In this document: piece after piece, positions 27,464 to 38,364 of the stretch
Position numbering within the stretch: position 1 is the stretch's first letter
Layout: each line of letters starts with the position of its first letter
Origin: Arcobacter sp. CECT 8986
Lineage (GTDB): Bacteria; Campylobacterota; Campylobacteria; Campylobacterales; Arcobacteraceae
Length of the DNA stretch: 64,000 bases
NCBI RefSeq assembly: GCF_004116725.1
Contig: NZ_PDKG01000010.1
Span: forward strand, 18,803 to 82,802
Reading direction: 5' to 3'
Made by a program: the position numbers and the translations under genes
The notes under the pieces: generated by a model
Told to the model about the DNA's origin: nothing
The model's input: only the letters and a program-made list of their open reading frames with translations
The model's database searches: none

Positions 27464-28180
27464 ATGAATAAATCATATATTTGGTCTCTTCCCACAAGAG
27501 TTTTTCATTGGCTTTTTACAGTTATTATATTGATTGCTTTTTTAACAGATGATGATAAATTGCTTTTTTATCATGCAATTGCTGGTTACTCTATTTTTAT
27601 ACTTTTAATGTTTAGATTCTCTTGGGGATATATTGGTCCAAAATTTTCAAAATTTAAAGATTTTGATTTAAATATCAAATCTGTTAAATCATTTATAAAA
27701 TCTTTATTTATAAAAGATAGTGAGTATTTAGGTCATAATCCATTGGCTTCATATGTTATGATTAGTATGCTTATAATAACTACTTTAATTGTCATTACTG
27801 GCGTTTTTACATATGGTATTGAAGAGAAAAAAGGTATTCTTAGCTTCTTAGGATATTCATTTTTAAAAGATTTTAAAAGTATGGATAATATTCATGAGTT
27901 TTTTGCAAATCTATTACTTTTTTTAATAGGATTACATTTAATTGGAATAGTTATTGATAAACTTCTACATAAACAAAAAGCTACATTAAAATCAATTTTT
28001 ACAGGTTATAAAATAAGTAATAGTAGCATCAATATAAAATTAAACCTTTTTCAAAAACTATTTGCATTTTTGATGTTTGTTTTACTAATTTCATTTTTAA
28101 TATTTAATATCATTAAACCTGATAATAGATTAGTTGTTTTTAATAACATAAATAAAAATATAACAACAATAACTACATAA
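27464..28180 (+). CDS. Cytochrome b561 / Ni,Fe-hydrogenase b-type cytochrome family protein
   Basis: A 238-residue di-heme membrane cytochrome of the four-helix b561 family. Potential heme-ligand histidines are in RVFHWLF (about 14), YHAIAGY (about 38), IHEFFANLL (about 144) and LIGLHLIGIV (about 157). A fifth hydrophobic segment lies near the C-terminus. Such proteins move electrons between quinone and a periplasmic partner. E. coli couples a b561 homologue (YceJ) with YceI, and here a YceI gene shares the same promoter motif. No hydrogenase genes are nearby. Confidence 0.78.
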   Translation: MNKSYIWSLPTRVFHWLFTVIILIAFLTDDDKLLFYHAIAGYSIFILLMFRFSWGYIGPKFSKFKDFDLNIKSVKSFIKSLFIKDSEYLGHNPLASYVMISMLIITTLIVITGVFTYGIEEKKGILSFLGYSFLKDFKSMDNIHEFFANLLLFLIGLHLIGIVIDKLLHKQKATLKSIFTGYKISNSSINIKLNLFQKLFAFLMFVLLISFLIFNIIKPDNRLVVFNNINKNITTITT

Positions 28181-28246
28181 ACAAACACTATTCATTTAAA
28201 CTTAGAACTTTTTATGATAAAATTCCCAAAAAATAAAAGGTAGACA

Positions 28247-28852
28247 ATGAGTGCATTAGAATTAGCTGATATTATAGGAATTATATCATTTGCACTCAGT
28301 GGATTTTTAATAGCAGTTCATTATAAACTAGATATTTTAGGTGTATTTATTTCATCTTTTTTAACTGCTCTTGGAGGAGGAATGGTAAGAGATGTTATTT
28401 CAAATAAAACACCATATATCTTTACTCATACAACTCCAATAATACTAGTAATTGTGACAATACTATTATCTTTTGTTTTTAAACTTCACAATATAAATAA
28501 TTTAGAGAGTAAAACTGCTTTTATAGTATCAGATGCCATTGGACTTGCTTCATTTTCAATTACAGGTTCACTTGTAGCAATTGATAATGAATTTAATTTC
28601 TTGGGAGTTTTAATTTTAGCTTTTCTAACAGCAGTTGGAGGAGGAACAACAAGAGATATTCTTATAAACAATGTTCCTTTTATTTTAGTTTCTGAATTTT
28701 ATGCAACCGTATCAATTATTGTAGGTTTAATTACTTATATACTTCATCTTTTTGATTTGATAAGTATTTTATCTTTAACTATTGTTTTTATTTTTGGTAC
28801 AAGTTTAAGATTATTAGCGTTTTATAAAAAGTGGAATTTACCTAAACTATAG
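28247..28852 (+). CDS. TRIC-family (YadS/UPF0126) cation channel-like membrane protein
   Basis: A 201-residue protein made of two homologous halves. Each half has three membrane helices and a glycine-rich motif, LGGGMVRDVI (about 43-52) and VGGGTTRDIL (about 128-137). The family forms trimeric monovalent cation channels; an older name is glycine transporter. AAAAGGT supports the start at 28247. Its last 11 nt overlap the convergent purN gene. Confidence 0.88.
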   Translation: MSALELADIIGIISFALSGFLIAVHYKLDILGVFISSFLTALGGGMVRDVISNKTPYIFTHTTPIILVIVTILLSFVFKLHNINNLESKTAFIVSDAIGLASFSITGSLVAIDNEFNFLGVLILAFLTAVGGGTTRDILINNVPFILVSEFYATVSIIVGLITYILHLFDLISILSLTIVFIFGTSLRLLAFYKKWNLPKL

Positions 28853-29414
28853 TTTTTAGCGCTTCAACTATCGCTTTTTGTTCTAAATCTTTTATTTTTT
28901 GCTCTAGGGAATCTACTGTTTCATCTTTTGATAAATCAATTGATTTTTGTAATATATATTCACCTTCATCATAGTTTTCATCTACATAATGAATAGTAAC
29001 TCCTGATGTAGTTTCATCTGAGTTAATTACAGCTTCATGTACATTTCTTCCATACATTCCTTTTCCACCAAATTTTGGTAGAAGTGCTGGATGAGTATTT
29101 ATGATTTTTTTATCAAACTCTTTTAAAATCTCTTTTCCGATTTTTTTCATATATCCAGATAAAAATATAATATCGCAGTTATACTCTTTTAATAAATTTG
29201 TAATTATTAAATCAAGATTTTCATTTTCATAAGTTTTACTATTTACTATAAAATTTGGAATATGAAAAGATGCAGCTTTTTGTAAAACCTTAGCATTGCT
29301 ATTATTTGATATTACAACTACAACATTTGCATCTAAAACTTTATCTTCACACGCTTTTTGAATATACTCAAATCCACTTCCATTGTGTGATGATAATATT
29401 CCAATTCTTTTCAT
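28842..29414 (-). CDS. purN: Phosphoribosylglycinamide formyltransferase
   Basis: Transfers a formyl group from 10-formyl-tetrahydrofolate to GAR, the third step of purine synthesis. It has 190 residues, the typical PurN length. It shows the N-terminal LSSHNGSGFEYI phosphate-binding loop, SGYMKKIG, the catalytic asparagine and histidine in NTHPALLP (about 100-107), and HYVDENYDEGEYI with the catalytic aspartate. It is convergent with the TRIC-like gene and divergent in spacing from ruvC, 79 nt away on the same strand. Confidence 0.9.
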   Translation of the reverse strand: MKRIGILSSHNGSGFEYIQKACEDKVLDANVVVVISNNSNAKVLQKAASFHIPNFIVNSKTYENENLDLIITNLLKEYNCDIIFLSGYMKKIGKEILKEFDKKIINTHPALLPKFGGKGMYGRNVHEAVINSDETTSGVTIHYVDENYDEGEYILQKSIDLSKDETVDSLEQKIKDLEQKAIVEALKTIV

Positions 29415-29493
29415 AAATATTTCCTAAAACTTTTTTGAAGGCGAATTATATTTAAATTTATAAAAAATATCAAAACCTTTAAAAGTTAATTTT

Positions 29494-29961
29494 TTATTTT
29501 AATCTTTGAGAGTGAGTCAATGCAATTGCTATTGCATCAGTAATATCAAGAGGTTTAATCTCTTTTTTTATTCCCAACATTCTTTTTACCATAAAAGCTA
29601 CTTGTTCTTTTTGTGCTTTTCCATTTCCTGTTACCGCTTGTTTTACTTGTAAAGGAGTATACTCTGCAAAATTACCAAATTCAAGTAATACCTTTAAAGA
29701 TATTGCTCCTCTAAATTGTGCAAGTTTTATAACTGTTTTAGGGTTGTATGCATAAAACATATCTTCAATTGCAACCTCATCAATTGCAAACTTTTGAAAT
29801 ATCATATCAAGACCTTCTGTCATCTCAACTATTTGCTCTTGTAAAATCTTTGTTTTTATCTTAATCAGCCCTGCTTCTAAAAGTTTTATATCTCTTCCAT
29901 TTTTATCAATAATTGCATAACCACAATTTCTTGTTCCTGGATCTATTCCCAAAATCTTCAC
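29494..29961 (-). CDS. ruvC: Holliday junction resolvase
   Basis: Endonuclease that cuts four-way junctions made during recombination, acting with RuvAB. It has 155 residues. The four catalytic acids are visible: Asp in [10 protein letters not shown] (about 7), Glu in AIEDMFY (about 66), and the two aspartates in [12 protein letters not shown] (about 138 and 141). The gene ends the left flank of the replication origin; the ruvC-oriC-dnaA order fits my memory of Arcobacter-like chromosomes. Its start lies next to the first DnaA box. Confidence 0.93.
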   Translation of the reverse strand: MKILGIDPGTRNCGYAIIDKNGRDIKLLEAGLIKIKTKILQEQIVEMTEGLDMIFQKFAIDEVAIEDMFYAYNPKTVIKLAQFRGAISLKVLLEFGNFAEYTPLQVKQAVTGNGKAQKEQVAFMVKRMLGIKKEIKPLDITDAIAIALTHSQRLK

Positions 29962-29964
29962 TAC

Positions 29965-30196
29965 TTATTCACCTTTTATTCATCACATATTTTTCAAGTT
30001 TTCAACTTTTCACTTTAGTTTAATTCACGTTATTCACATATAAAAACTATGGAATAATCGTTAATCTTTCATAAATATTCACTTAATCACAATATTTTTT
30101 CACTATAAAATTATAAATTTATTCACTTGTTGATTAACTTTTTTATAATTATTTAGATATAATATTTATCAATTATGAATAAAGAGTATATATTAT
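29965..30196 (+). other. oriC: Chromosomal replication origin, part 1 (oriC1): DnaA box array and AT-rich unwinding region
   Basis: Nine DnaA-box-like 9-mers face the same way: 29965 TTATTCACC, 29976 TTATTCATC, 30006 CTTTTCACT, 30021 TAATTCACG, 30030 TTATTCACA, 30075 ATATTCACT, 30083 TTAATCACA, 30096 TTTTTCACT and 30119 TTATTCACT. The core TTATTCAC matches the Campylobacterota box, which differs from the E. coli TTATCCACA at one position. An AT-rich stretch at 30128-30196 next to dnaA is the likely unwinding element. Individual weaker boxes may not bind. Confidence 0.88.
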
Positions 30197-31513
30197 ATGA
30201 CAAATAAAGAGTTTTTATCAATTATAAAAGAAGAATCAAATTCTATAGATTATAACAGATATTTAAAACAGCTTGTTTATAAAAAAATTTCATCCGATGA
30301 AAAAATTGCTGTATTTGAAGTATCAAATAAATATATTGCATCTTGGATAAAGAGCAAATATAGAAATCTTATTCAACACTGCTTTGAAACTATTGATGGA
30401 ACAAAACCAGAAATAGAGATAAAAGTTGCTGGAGAAAAGAAAACAAAAAAAGAGATAATTACTGAAAAACTTAAAAATGATACTGCTGAAAGTACAATAC
30501 TAAATCCATCTTATACTTTTGATTCATTTGTTGTTGGAAGTTCCAACCAAATGGCATATAACGCCTCTTTAGCTGTATGTAAAAAACCAGGTATTCAATA
30601 TAATCCATTATTTATTTATGGTGGAACTGGACTTGGAAAAACTCACCTTTTACAAGCAATTGGAAATGATGCAATTGCTCAAGGTAAAACTGTAATTTAT
30701 GTAACAATCGAACAGTTTATGAATGATTTTACATTCTCTATCAAAAATAAAAATATGGAACATTTTAGAAATAAATATAGAAAATGTGATGTTTTACTTA
30801 TAGATGATATTCAGTTTTTAAGTGGGAAAGAACAAACTCAAGAGGAATTCTTCCACACTTTTAATGAACTACATAATGCTAAAAAACAAATAGTTATGAC
30901 TAGTGATAGGCTTCCATCACAAATTGCTGGACTTGTTGACAGATTAAAATCAAGATTTGAATGGGGATTAACAGCAGATATCCAAATTCCTGGACTTGAA
31001 ACAAAAATAGCAATTATTGAAAAGAAAAGTGAATTAAATGGTATTCATTTAAGTAGAGAAATTATTAACTTTATAGCTACTAACTTAGATAACTCAATCA
31101 GGGAAATTGAGGGGGTTCTAATTAGAATTAATGCTAGTGCTTTATTATTAAATCAAGAGATAAATTTAGAGTTAGTTCAAGGTTTATTAAAAGAGCAAAT
31201 TAAAGAGACAAAAGAGAATATCAAGCTACCAGATATTATAAATGTCGTAGCAAGAGAATTAAATATCAAACCAAGTGATATAAAATCAAGAAAAAGAACT
31301 GCAACAGTTGCAAATGCAAGAAGAGTTGTAATATACCTTGCAAGGGAACTTACACACAACTCAATGCCTGATATTGCTAAGTTTTTAGGAATGAAAGATC
31401 ACAGTTCTATTTCACATAATATTAGAAAAGCAAATGAATTAATAGAAAAAGATGAAAACTTCAAATTAATCATTGAAAATTTAAAAAATAAAATCATAAA
31501 TAAGGAGTGGTAA
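30197..31513 (+). CDS. dnaA: Chromosomal replication initiator protein DnaA
   Basis: AAA+ initiator that binds DnaA boxes and unwinds oriC. It has 438 residues: domain I (1-90), a short linker, the AAA+ domain with Walker A GGTGLGKTHL (about 148-157) and Walker B LLIDDIQFL (about 209-217), and the DNA-binding domain IV with the DHSSISHNIRKA signature (about 400-411). It lies between two clusters of DnaA boxes, so autoregulation is likely. The ribosome-binding site AAAGAG is weak and rather far from the ATG. Confidence 0.97.
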   Translation: MTNKEFLSIIKEESNSIDYNRYLKQLVYKKISSDEKIAVFEVSNKYIASWIKSKYRNLIQHCFETIDGTKPEIEIKVAGEKKTKKEIITEKLKNDTAESTILNPSYTFDSFVVGSSNQMAYNASLAVCKKPGIQYNPLFIYGGTGLGKTHLLQAIGNDAIAQGKTVIYVTIEQFMNDFTFSIKNKNMEHFRNKYRKCDVLLIDDIQFLSGKEQTQEEFFHTFNELHNAKKQIVMTSDRLPSQIAGLVDRLKSRFEWGLTADIQIPGLETKIAIIEKKSELNGIHLSREIINFIATNLDNSIREIEGVLIRINASALLLNQEINLELVQGLLKEQIKETKENIKLPDIINVVARELNIKPSDIKSRKRTATVANARRVVIYLARELTHNSMPDIAKFLGMKDHSSISHNIRKANELIEKDENFKLIIENLKNKIINKEW

Positions 31514-31672
31514 AAAAAAAGTTTTAGAAGCTTGTGTGAAAAGGTGTGAATATAAATATTTTATTATTCACTTTCATTTCGTACGATGAAATGGAAGTTT
31601 ACTCTATATTTTCATCTTTTCACACGCTCTACTGCTACCACTAATTAAAAGAAATAATAAGAGGAGATCAAA
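31514..31672 (+). other. oriC part 2: DnaA boxes between dnaA and dnaN
   Basis: The dnaA-dnaN spacer has boxes in both directions: TTATTCACT (31564-31572) and CTTTTCACA (31616-31624) on the + strand, TTTTCACAC (31534-31542) and ATATTCACA (31545-31553) on the - strand. With the array upstream of dnaA this forms the bipartite origin described for Helicobacter pylori and other Campylobacterota. The region also holds an 11-bp hairpin (31570-31598) and the dnaN ribosome-binding site AGAGGAG. Confidence 0.75.
31570..31598. repeat. Imperfect palindrome in the dnaA-dnaN spacer
   Basis: An 11-bp stem with one G-T pair and a 7-nt loop (GTACGAT), overlapping the inner DnaA box TTATTCACT by three bases. 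It has no T-run, so it may be a structural part of the origin or an RNA-processing hairpin rather than a terminator. Confidence 0.5.
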
Positions 31673-32746
31673 GTGAGATTTATCATCACAAAACATATCA
31701 TTGAAAATATCGTTTCTTCAATGCAACCGTTTCTAGAAAAAAAAGATGCTAGTTCAATTACTTCACATATATATTTAGAAGTTAATAATGATAAATTAAT
31801 TATGAAAGCAACAGATTATGAGATAGGATTAGAGTCTCAAATCGATGAACTAAATGAAAGTGCAAATGGTAAAGCAACTGTAAATGGTACTAATCTATTA
31901 GGAATATTAAAAAGATTAAAAGATTTAGAAATAATTGTTGAAACAGAAAATAACAATCTTATTATTAGACAAAATAAATCAACTTTTAAATTACCAATGT
32001 ATGATCCAGAAGAATACCCTACTTTACCAAAAGCTCAAAGTGATAATAAATTAGATATTAGTATGTTAAATCTTATTAATTCTATTAGAAAAATTACACC
32101 TGCAATTGATAATAACAATCCTAAGTTTGAATTAAATGGTGCATTAGTAGATATTAAAAATAGTAAAATCAACTTTGTAGCTACTGATACTAGAAGATTA
32201 GCAGTATCACATTTACAAAATATATCTAACAATACAGAAAATCAATTTATTATTCCTAAAAAAGCAATAATTGAAATTCAAAAACTATTTTTAGATGATG
32301 CATTAATTTCATATGATGAAACTAATTTAGTAATTTCAAATGAAAAGATGACTTTCTTTACAAAATTAATTAATGGTAAATTCCCTGATTATGATAGAAT
32401 TATTCCAAAAAGTCTAAAATATAATTTCTCTTTACCTAAAAATATGTTAATTGAATCAATCAAATTAGTTACATCACTATTTTCAAACATAAAAATTACA
32501 TTTAATAATGATAATATTATATTTGAAAGTTTAGATGAAGATAGTGAATCAAAAACTCAAATTGATATTAATTTAAATATTGAAAAATCATTTTATTTAG
32601 CAGTTAATGCAAAATACCTATTAGATTTTTTAAGTTTAACAAACAACGAAAATATTACTATTGGATTTAATGAATCAAATTTACCATTTTATTTAGAAGA
32701 TGAAAAATTCTTCACAATAGTAATGCCAATTGTATTAGAAAAATAA
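31673..32746 (+). CDS. dnaN: DNA polymerase III beta subunit (sliding clamp)
   Basis: Ring-shaped processivity clamp of 357 residues, close to the Campylobacterota norm. Typical segments are ATDYEIGLES (about 44-53), FKLPMYDPEEYPTLP (about 104-118), FVATDTRRLAVSHL (about 165-178) and a C-terminal VMPIVLEK, equivalent to the clamp's binding-pocket end. AAGAGGAGATC gives a strong ribosome-binding site before the ATG; the GTG shown 5' of it is part of the same spacer. It is followed by gyrB after 27 nt. Confidence 0.95.
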   Translation: MRFIITKHIIENIVSSMQPFLEKKDASSITSHIYLEVNNDKLIMKATDYEIGLESQIDELNESANGKATVNGTNLLGILKRLKDLEIIVETENNNLIIRQNKSTFKLPMYDPEEYPTLPKAQSDNKLDISMLNLINSIRKITPAIDNNNPKFELNGALVDIKNSKINFVATDTRRLAVSHLQNISNNTENQFIIPKKAIIEIQKLFLDDALISYDETNLVISNEKMTFFTKLINGKFPDYDRIIPKSLKYNFSLPKNMLIESIKLVTSLFSNIKITFNNDNIIFESLDEDSESKTQIDINLNIEKSFYLAVNAKYLLDFLSLTNNENITIGFNESNLPFYLEDEKFFTIVMPIVLEK

Positions 32747-32773
32747 AAGAAACAAAAGTAAGGATATAGATAG

Positions 32774-35084
<2,311 letters not shown>

Positions 35085-35086
<2 letters not shown>

Positions 35087-35110
35087 AAAAGAGGCTCCTT
35101 CCTCTTTTTT
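35085..35110 (+). terminator. Intrinsic terminator of gyrB
   Basis: A 10-bp perfect stem, AAAAAAGAGG / CCTCTTTTTT, with a 6-nt loop, running from the gyrB stop codon into a U-tract. It closes the dnaA-dnaN-gyrB unit. Confidence 0.9.
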
Positions 35111-35151
35111 ACTTTTTTAAACTATCCTTTTAAATATAATTTGGAGACTTT

Positions 35152-35673
35152 ATGAGAAAAAAAAGAGGCTTATCCTATGAGGCTAAAGTAATTTTAGTCA
35201 TCATTGCTATTTTAGTGCTTATTTTTGCACCTATTAATATTTTAGATAATGTTTTAACAACTGAAAACAGTATCAAAAACTTTTATGAAAAATATATAAA
35301 TATCTATCCTATATATCTACAAATATTTGTAATCTTATTACCATTTATTATATATTTTGTAGTAAAACAAGTAAGAAAAAATAGATGTTCATACAAAGAA
35401 GATATTATTTATAATCTAAAATGGAAATGGGATTGGTCAAAAGATAAAATTATAAATTTACAATGCTATTGTCCACATTGTGGTAGTGAAGTTTACTATG
35501 ATGATACAATTTCTAATTATGATAAATTAGCAATTAGTAAATTGGAGTTTATTTGTGATAATTGTAATAAAGTTGTTGCATCTCTTCCAAATACAAATAG
35601 TACAAAAAGATCTGCTGCAAATATTCAAAATGAGATACAAAGAGTTATAAACATTAGAGTAAGTAAAATGTAA
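35152..35673 (+). CDS. Hypothetical two-helix membrane protein with a zinc ribbon
   Basis: A 173-residue protein with a basic N-terminus, membrane helices at about 12-32 and 54-72, and a cytoplasmic domain. That domain contains CYCPHCGSE (about 108-116) and, 25 residues on, CDNCNK, a C-x2-C/C-x2-C zinc-ribbon arrangement. I do not recognise the family. It follows gyrB with its own TTGGAG ribbon-binding start signal. The 3' end is shared with a hairpin that also serves the convergent LysE gene. Confidence 0.6.
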   Translation: MRKKRGLSYEAKVILVIIAILVLIFAPINILDNVLTTENSIKNFYEKYINIYPIYLQIFVILLPFIIYFVVKQVRKNRCSYKEDIIYNLKWKWDWSKDKIINLQCYCPHCGSEVYYDDTISNYDKLAISKLEFICDNCNKVVASLPNTNSTKRSAANIQNEIQRVINIRVSKM

Positions 35674-35684
35674 ATTTTACTTAC
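35659..35684. terminator. Shared hairpin between convergent genes
   Basis: A perfect 11-bp inverted repeat, GTAAGTAAAAT / ATTTTACTTAC, with a 4-nt loop, covers the last codons of the zinc-ribbon gene and of the LysE-type gene. It is probably a bidirectional terminator. It lacks a long T-run on either side. Confidence 0.55.
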
Positions 35685-36318
35685 AAAATATATCAACTAA
35701 AATAAAAATGGCAATCAATAGAAGAATAAAACCTGATATTTTTTCTATTTTATTATAGTATGTTTGAATATAAACTCTATTTTTTTCATGACTTACTAAA
35801 TATACTATAAAAATATCCCATATTAAAACTGCAAAAAACATCCATAAAGCATATGAGTATTGATAAATTAAGCTAATATGTTCATTTGATGAAATAGAAA
35901 ACATAGTAAAATAAAAAATAGAATTTTTTGGATTTAATATTGCAGATAAAAATCCTTTAAAGAAGTTGTTAAATAGCTCTTTTTTTCTTTTGTTATTACT
36001 TCTTATATTTTTAAATAACTCTCTTTTTTTTGAATTTATTAGATGGTATGAGATATATAATAAATATAATGAACCCAAAAATTTTATACTTTCAAATAAA
36101 AATTCATTATTTGTAATAAACATAATACCAAATAGCGCTAATAAAATATAAATTCCATTTGATATAGCAATTCCAATTGCTGTTAATATCCCAGCTAATT
36201 TGCCCTGTTTTGATGAGGTTGATAAAAGTATAAAGAAATCTGCTCCAGGACTTAATAAAGCTATAAAATGAGCCGTAGCTAAAGGAATAAAACCTTGTAA
36301 AAAAATATCTAAATTCAT
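35677..36318 (-). CDS. LysE/RhtB-family amino acid exporter
   Basis: A 213-residue membrane protein with six helices. The N-terminal family signature HFIALLSPGADFFILLSTS (read as LSPGADFF, about 23-30) and a glycine-rich second helix are present. LSAILNPKNSIFYF (about 127-140) is the second conserved block. Export of an amino acid or homoserine lactone-like compound is typical of the family; the substrate is unknown. The AraC-type regulator 45 nt upstream on the same strand may control it. Confidence 0.88.
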   Translation of the reverse strand: MNLDIFLQGFIPLATAHFIALLSPGADFFILLSTSSKQGKLAGILTAIGIAISNGIYILLALFGIMFITNNEFLFESIKFLGSLYLLYISYHLINSKKRELFKNIRSNNKRKKELFNNFFKGFLSAILNPKNSIFYFTMFSISSNEHISLIYQYSYALWMFFAVLIWDIFIVYLVSHEKNRVYIQTYYNKIEKISGFILLLIAIFILVDIFCK

Positions 36319-36363
36319 AAATCTCCTTTGAAAAAAGAAATTCTATAAAAATTAGAAAATTAA

Positions 36364-37158
36364 TTATTGTACAAAGTTGTCTTTATACTCTTTTGGAGTT
36401 GAAGCAGTAATTTTTAAAAAGTTTCTATGAAAATGGCTTTGGTCGTAAAAACCACACTCTAAAGCTACTTCTACAATTGTATAACTCTTTTTTAGTAATT
36501 TTTTTGCAAGCTCTATTTTTAAATTTAAAAAAAATGAATATACAGATATTCCAAACTCTTTTTTAAAAAGCTTTATAATATAAAATTTTGAAAGATTAAA
36601 TTTTTTTGAGAGTTCTTCTAGTGTGATATTTTCTTTTACATTATCTTCTAAAAATTTAACTAATAAATCGATTTTTGTACCATTTTTTATTTTTAGAGGC
36701 TCTATATTTGAGTAGTTATTATAAATTTTAGAAATAAAATCTATTAATTTTAACTCTTTTTCTAAATATAATTTATTTGAGAAGATAGTTTCACATACTT
36801 CAATAAACTCAATAAATAGATATTTATCTTGAATTAGCTCTTCTTTAAACTCAATAAACTCTTCTTGATTTAAAATATCACAAATCCAGTTTTTATTTAA
36901 ATAAAGCATATAATATTCACTTTTATTTGATTCTTTACAGTTGCAACTATGTATTACATCTGGATTTACAATAGCCAAATCATTTTTTGATATTTCATAT
37001 TTATTATTTTTATTTGTGTACTCTCTTTTTCCATTTATAACTGCTCCAATAGAAAAAATATCATGGTGAAAATGCTCTTTATATGATAAATTAGAGTAAG
37101 AGTATCTCAATTCTAAAAATGGTAAATTTTTATCAATAAATATTTTAGTTTTGCTCAT
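36364..37158 (-). CDS. AraC-family transcriptional regulator
   Basis: A 264-residue regulator. The N-terminal cupin-like effector domain has the motif HFHHDIFSIGAVINGKR (read as EHFHHDIFSIG, about 28-38) and IVNPDVIHSC (about 63-72). The C-terminal double helix-turn-helix has LEELSKKFNLSKFYIIKLFKKEFG (first helix pair, about 180-203) and the family signature ALECGFYDQSHFHRNFLK (about 230-247). It is divergent from queF and precedes the LysE exporter, so a local exporter regulon is likely. Confidence 0.9.
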   Translation of the reverse strand: MSKTKIFIDKNLPFLELRYSYSNLSYKEHFHHDIFSIGAVINGKREYTNKNNKYEISKNDLAIVNPDVIHSCNCKESNKSEYYMLYLNKNWICDILNQEEFIEFKEELIQDKYLFIEFIEVCETIFSNKLYLEKELKLIDFISKIYNNYSNIEPLKIKNGTKIDLLVKFLEDNVKENITLEELSKKFNLSKFYIIKLFKKEFGISVYSFFLNLKIELAKKLLKKSYTIVEVALECGFYDQSHFHRNFLKITASTPKEYKDNFVQ

Positions 37159-37278
37159 AGTTTTGCATTATATATAAATTTGCATAAGGATTAATTATGT
37201 TAGATTTATTAGCATTGCTATCTTTGTAAGTATTTTTTTGATAAAATTGGCAAAAATTAATATTTAAAAGGTTATTTA

Positions 37279-37662
37279 ATGGAAATGAAATATGGTGAAA
37301 AAGAGATTGTTGAATTTGATATAAATAGTAGTGAACACTATTGGCCAAATAACAATGATAAAAACTATATAATTGATATTGAACTTCCAGAATTTATGGC
37401 AAAATGTCCAAGAAGTGGATATCCTGATTTTGCTACAATTAAATTACAATATACTCCAAACAAAAAATTAATTGAGCTAAAAGCTATAAAAATTTATATA
37501 AATACATTTATGTATAGATCAATTTCTCATGAAAACTCTGCAAATGAAATATTTGATACTTTATACAAAAACTTAGAACCAAAATGGATGAAAGTTGTTG
37601 CAGATTTTAAACCAAGAGGTAATGTACATACTGTAATAGAAATAGACAGTTCAAAAATGTAA
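37279..37662 (+). CDS. queF: NADPH-dependent 7-cyano-7-deazaguanine reductase (preQ0 reductase)
   Basis: Reduces preQ0 to preQ1 in queuosine biosynthesis. It has 127 residues, the short unimodular QueF type. The catalytic Cys43 and Asp50 are in ELPEFMAKCPRSGYPD (read as KCPRSGYPD, 42-50). The substrate-binding glutamate is in YRSISHENSAN, and DFKPRGN is the NADPH-loop motif. The ATG at 37279 has an AAAAGG ribosome-binding site. No preQ1 riboswitch was recognised in the 120-nt upstream spacer. Confidence 0.95.
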   Translation: MEMKYGEKEIVEFDINSSEHYWPNNNDKNYIIDIELPEFMAKCPRSGYPDFATIKLQYTPNKKLIELKAIKIYINTFMYRSISHENSANEIFDTLYKNLEPKWMKVVADFKPRGNVHTVIEIDSSKM

Positions 37663-37671
37663 GGATAAGTC

Positions 37672-38286
37672 TTGGAGAGATTAGTAACCACATCTCAAGC
37701 TGCACAAATATTGGGCTTATCTCTTCAAGGTGTACATTATAGAATTAAAAATAATCAGTTAAAATCTATTAAAAAATCTGGCAAAACATACGTTTATATA
37801 AGCGAATACGTAGAAGATAAATCAAAAACAAATGATACTCAACCACAAATAGTAGAAATCAAAGAGATAATCAAAGCAAAAGATGAACAGATAAATCTGC
37901 TTAAAAAAAATATAAAGTGGATGAGAAAACAGTATAATTCAGAAATAAATAGATTAGAAAGAAATCAAAAAAAGATAATAACAGTCTTTAATAGAGAGAT
38001 AGAGCTACTACAAAGCGCTTTTAATGAGATGCGTTCAATATATAAACCTCAAATAGAAAATAAGCAAGAAACTAAAGAAAAAACTTCAAATGAACAAAAA
38101 ATGAGTGAAGTAAAATATCTTACTTTACAGCAGTTTGCAAAAATGATGAAAGCATATGGAAAAAATGACTTAGAGATTAAGACAATTATCCTTACAGCTA
38201 TCAAATCTCAAGATTCTAGGTTCTTATATAATAAAAAAACAAAAAAGATATTAATAAGAGATACTGATTTTAGGGACTTTTTATAG
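37672..38286 (+). CDS. Helix-turn-helix protein with long coiled coil, unknown role
   Basis: A 204-residue protein. Its N-terminus (TTSQAAQILGLSLQGVHYRIKN, residues 6-27; motif core SQAAQILGLS) is a MerR/excisionase-like winged helix. A charged coiled coil follows from about 60 to 125. The C-terminal domain (about 145-204) has YLTLQQFAKMMKAYGKND and ends RDTDFRDFL. It starts with TTG 9 nt after queF with a good AAGGA ribosome-binding site. The HTH-plus-coiled-coil layout suggests a DNA-binding adaptor or a partition/nucleoid protein. I do not recognise a named family. Confidence 0.55.
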   Translation: MERLVTTSQAAQILGLSLQGVHYRIKNNQLKSIKKSGKTYVYISEYVEDKSKTNDTQPQIVEIKEIIKAKDEQINLLKKNIKWMRKQYNSEINRLERNQKKIITVFNREIELLQSAFNEMRSIYKPQIENKQETKEKTSNEQKMSEVKYLTLQQFAKMMKAYGKNDLEIKTIILTAIKSQDSRFLYNKKTKKILIRDTDFRDFL

Positions 38287-38313
38287 AAATTTTAAAAATT
38301 TCTTTTTTTACTC

Positions 38314-38343
38314 TTGACATTTAATACTAATTAGTAGTATAAT
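38314..38343 (+). promoter_or_regulatory. Sigma70 promoter of the marR-type gene with operator in the spacer
   Basis: A consensus TTGACA (38314-38319) and a consensus TATAAT (38338-38343) are 18 bp apart. The spacer contains the perfect 12-bp palindrome TACTAATTAGTA (38325-38336). Binding there would block polymerase, so autorepression by the MarR-type product is likely. Confidence 0.75.
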
Positions 38344-38364
38344 TTCACAAATGAAAGGAAAATG

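Noticed and set aside
28191..28222. Sixth TTCAT-type regulator box, before the TRIC-like gene
   Set aside because: TTCAT is followed at 11 bp by TTAGA, but the -10-like TATGAT is only 6 nt away, not 10, so the geometry is not met.
37159..37278. preQ1 riboswitch before queF
   Set aside because: No short stem followed by an A-rich tail and pseudoknot partner sequence is visible.
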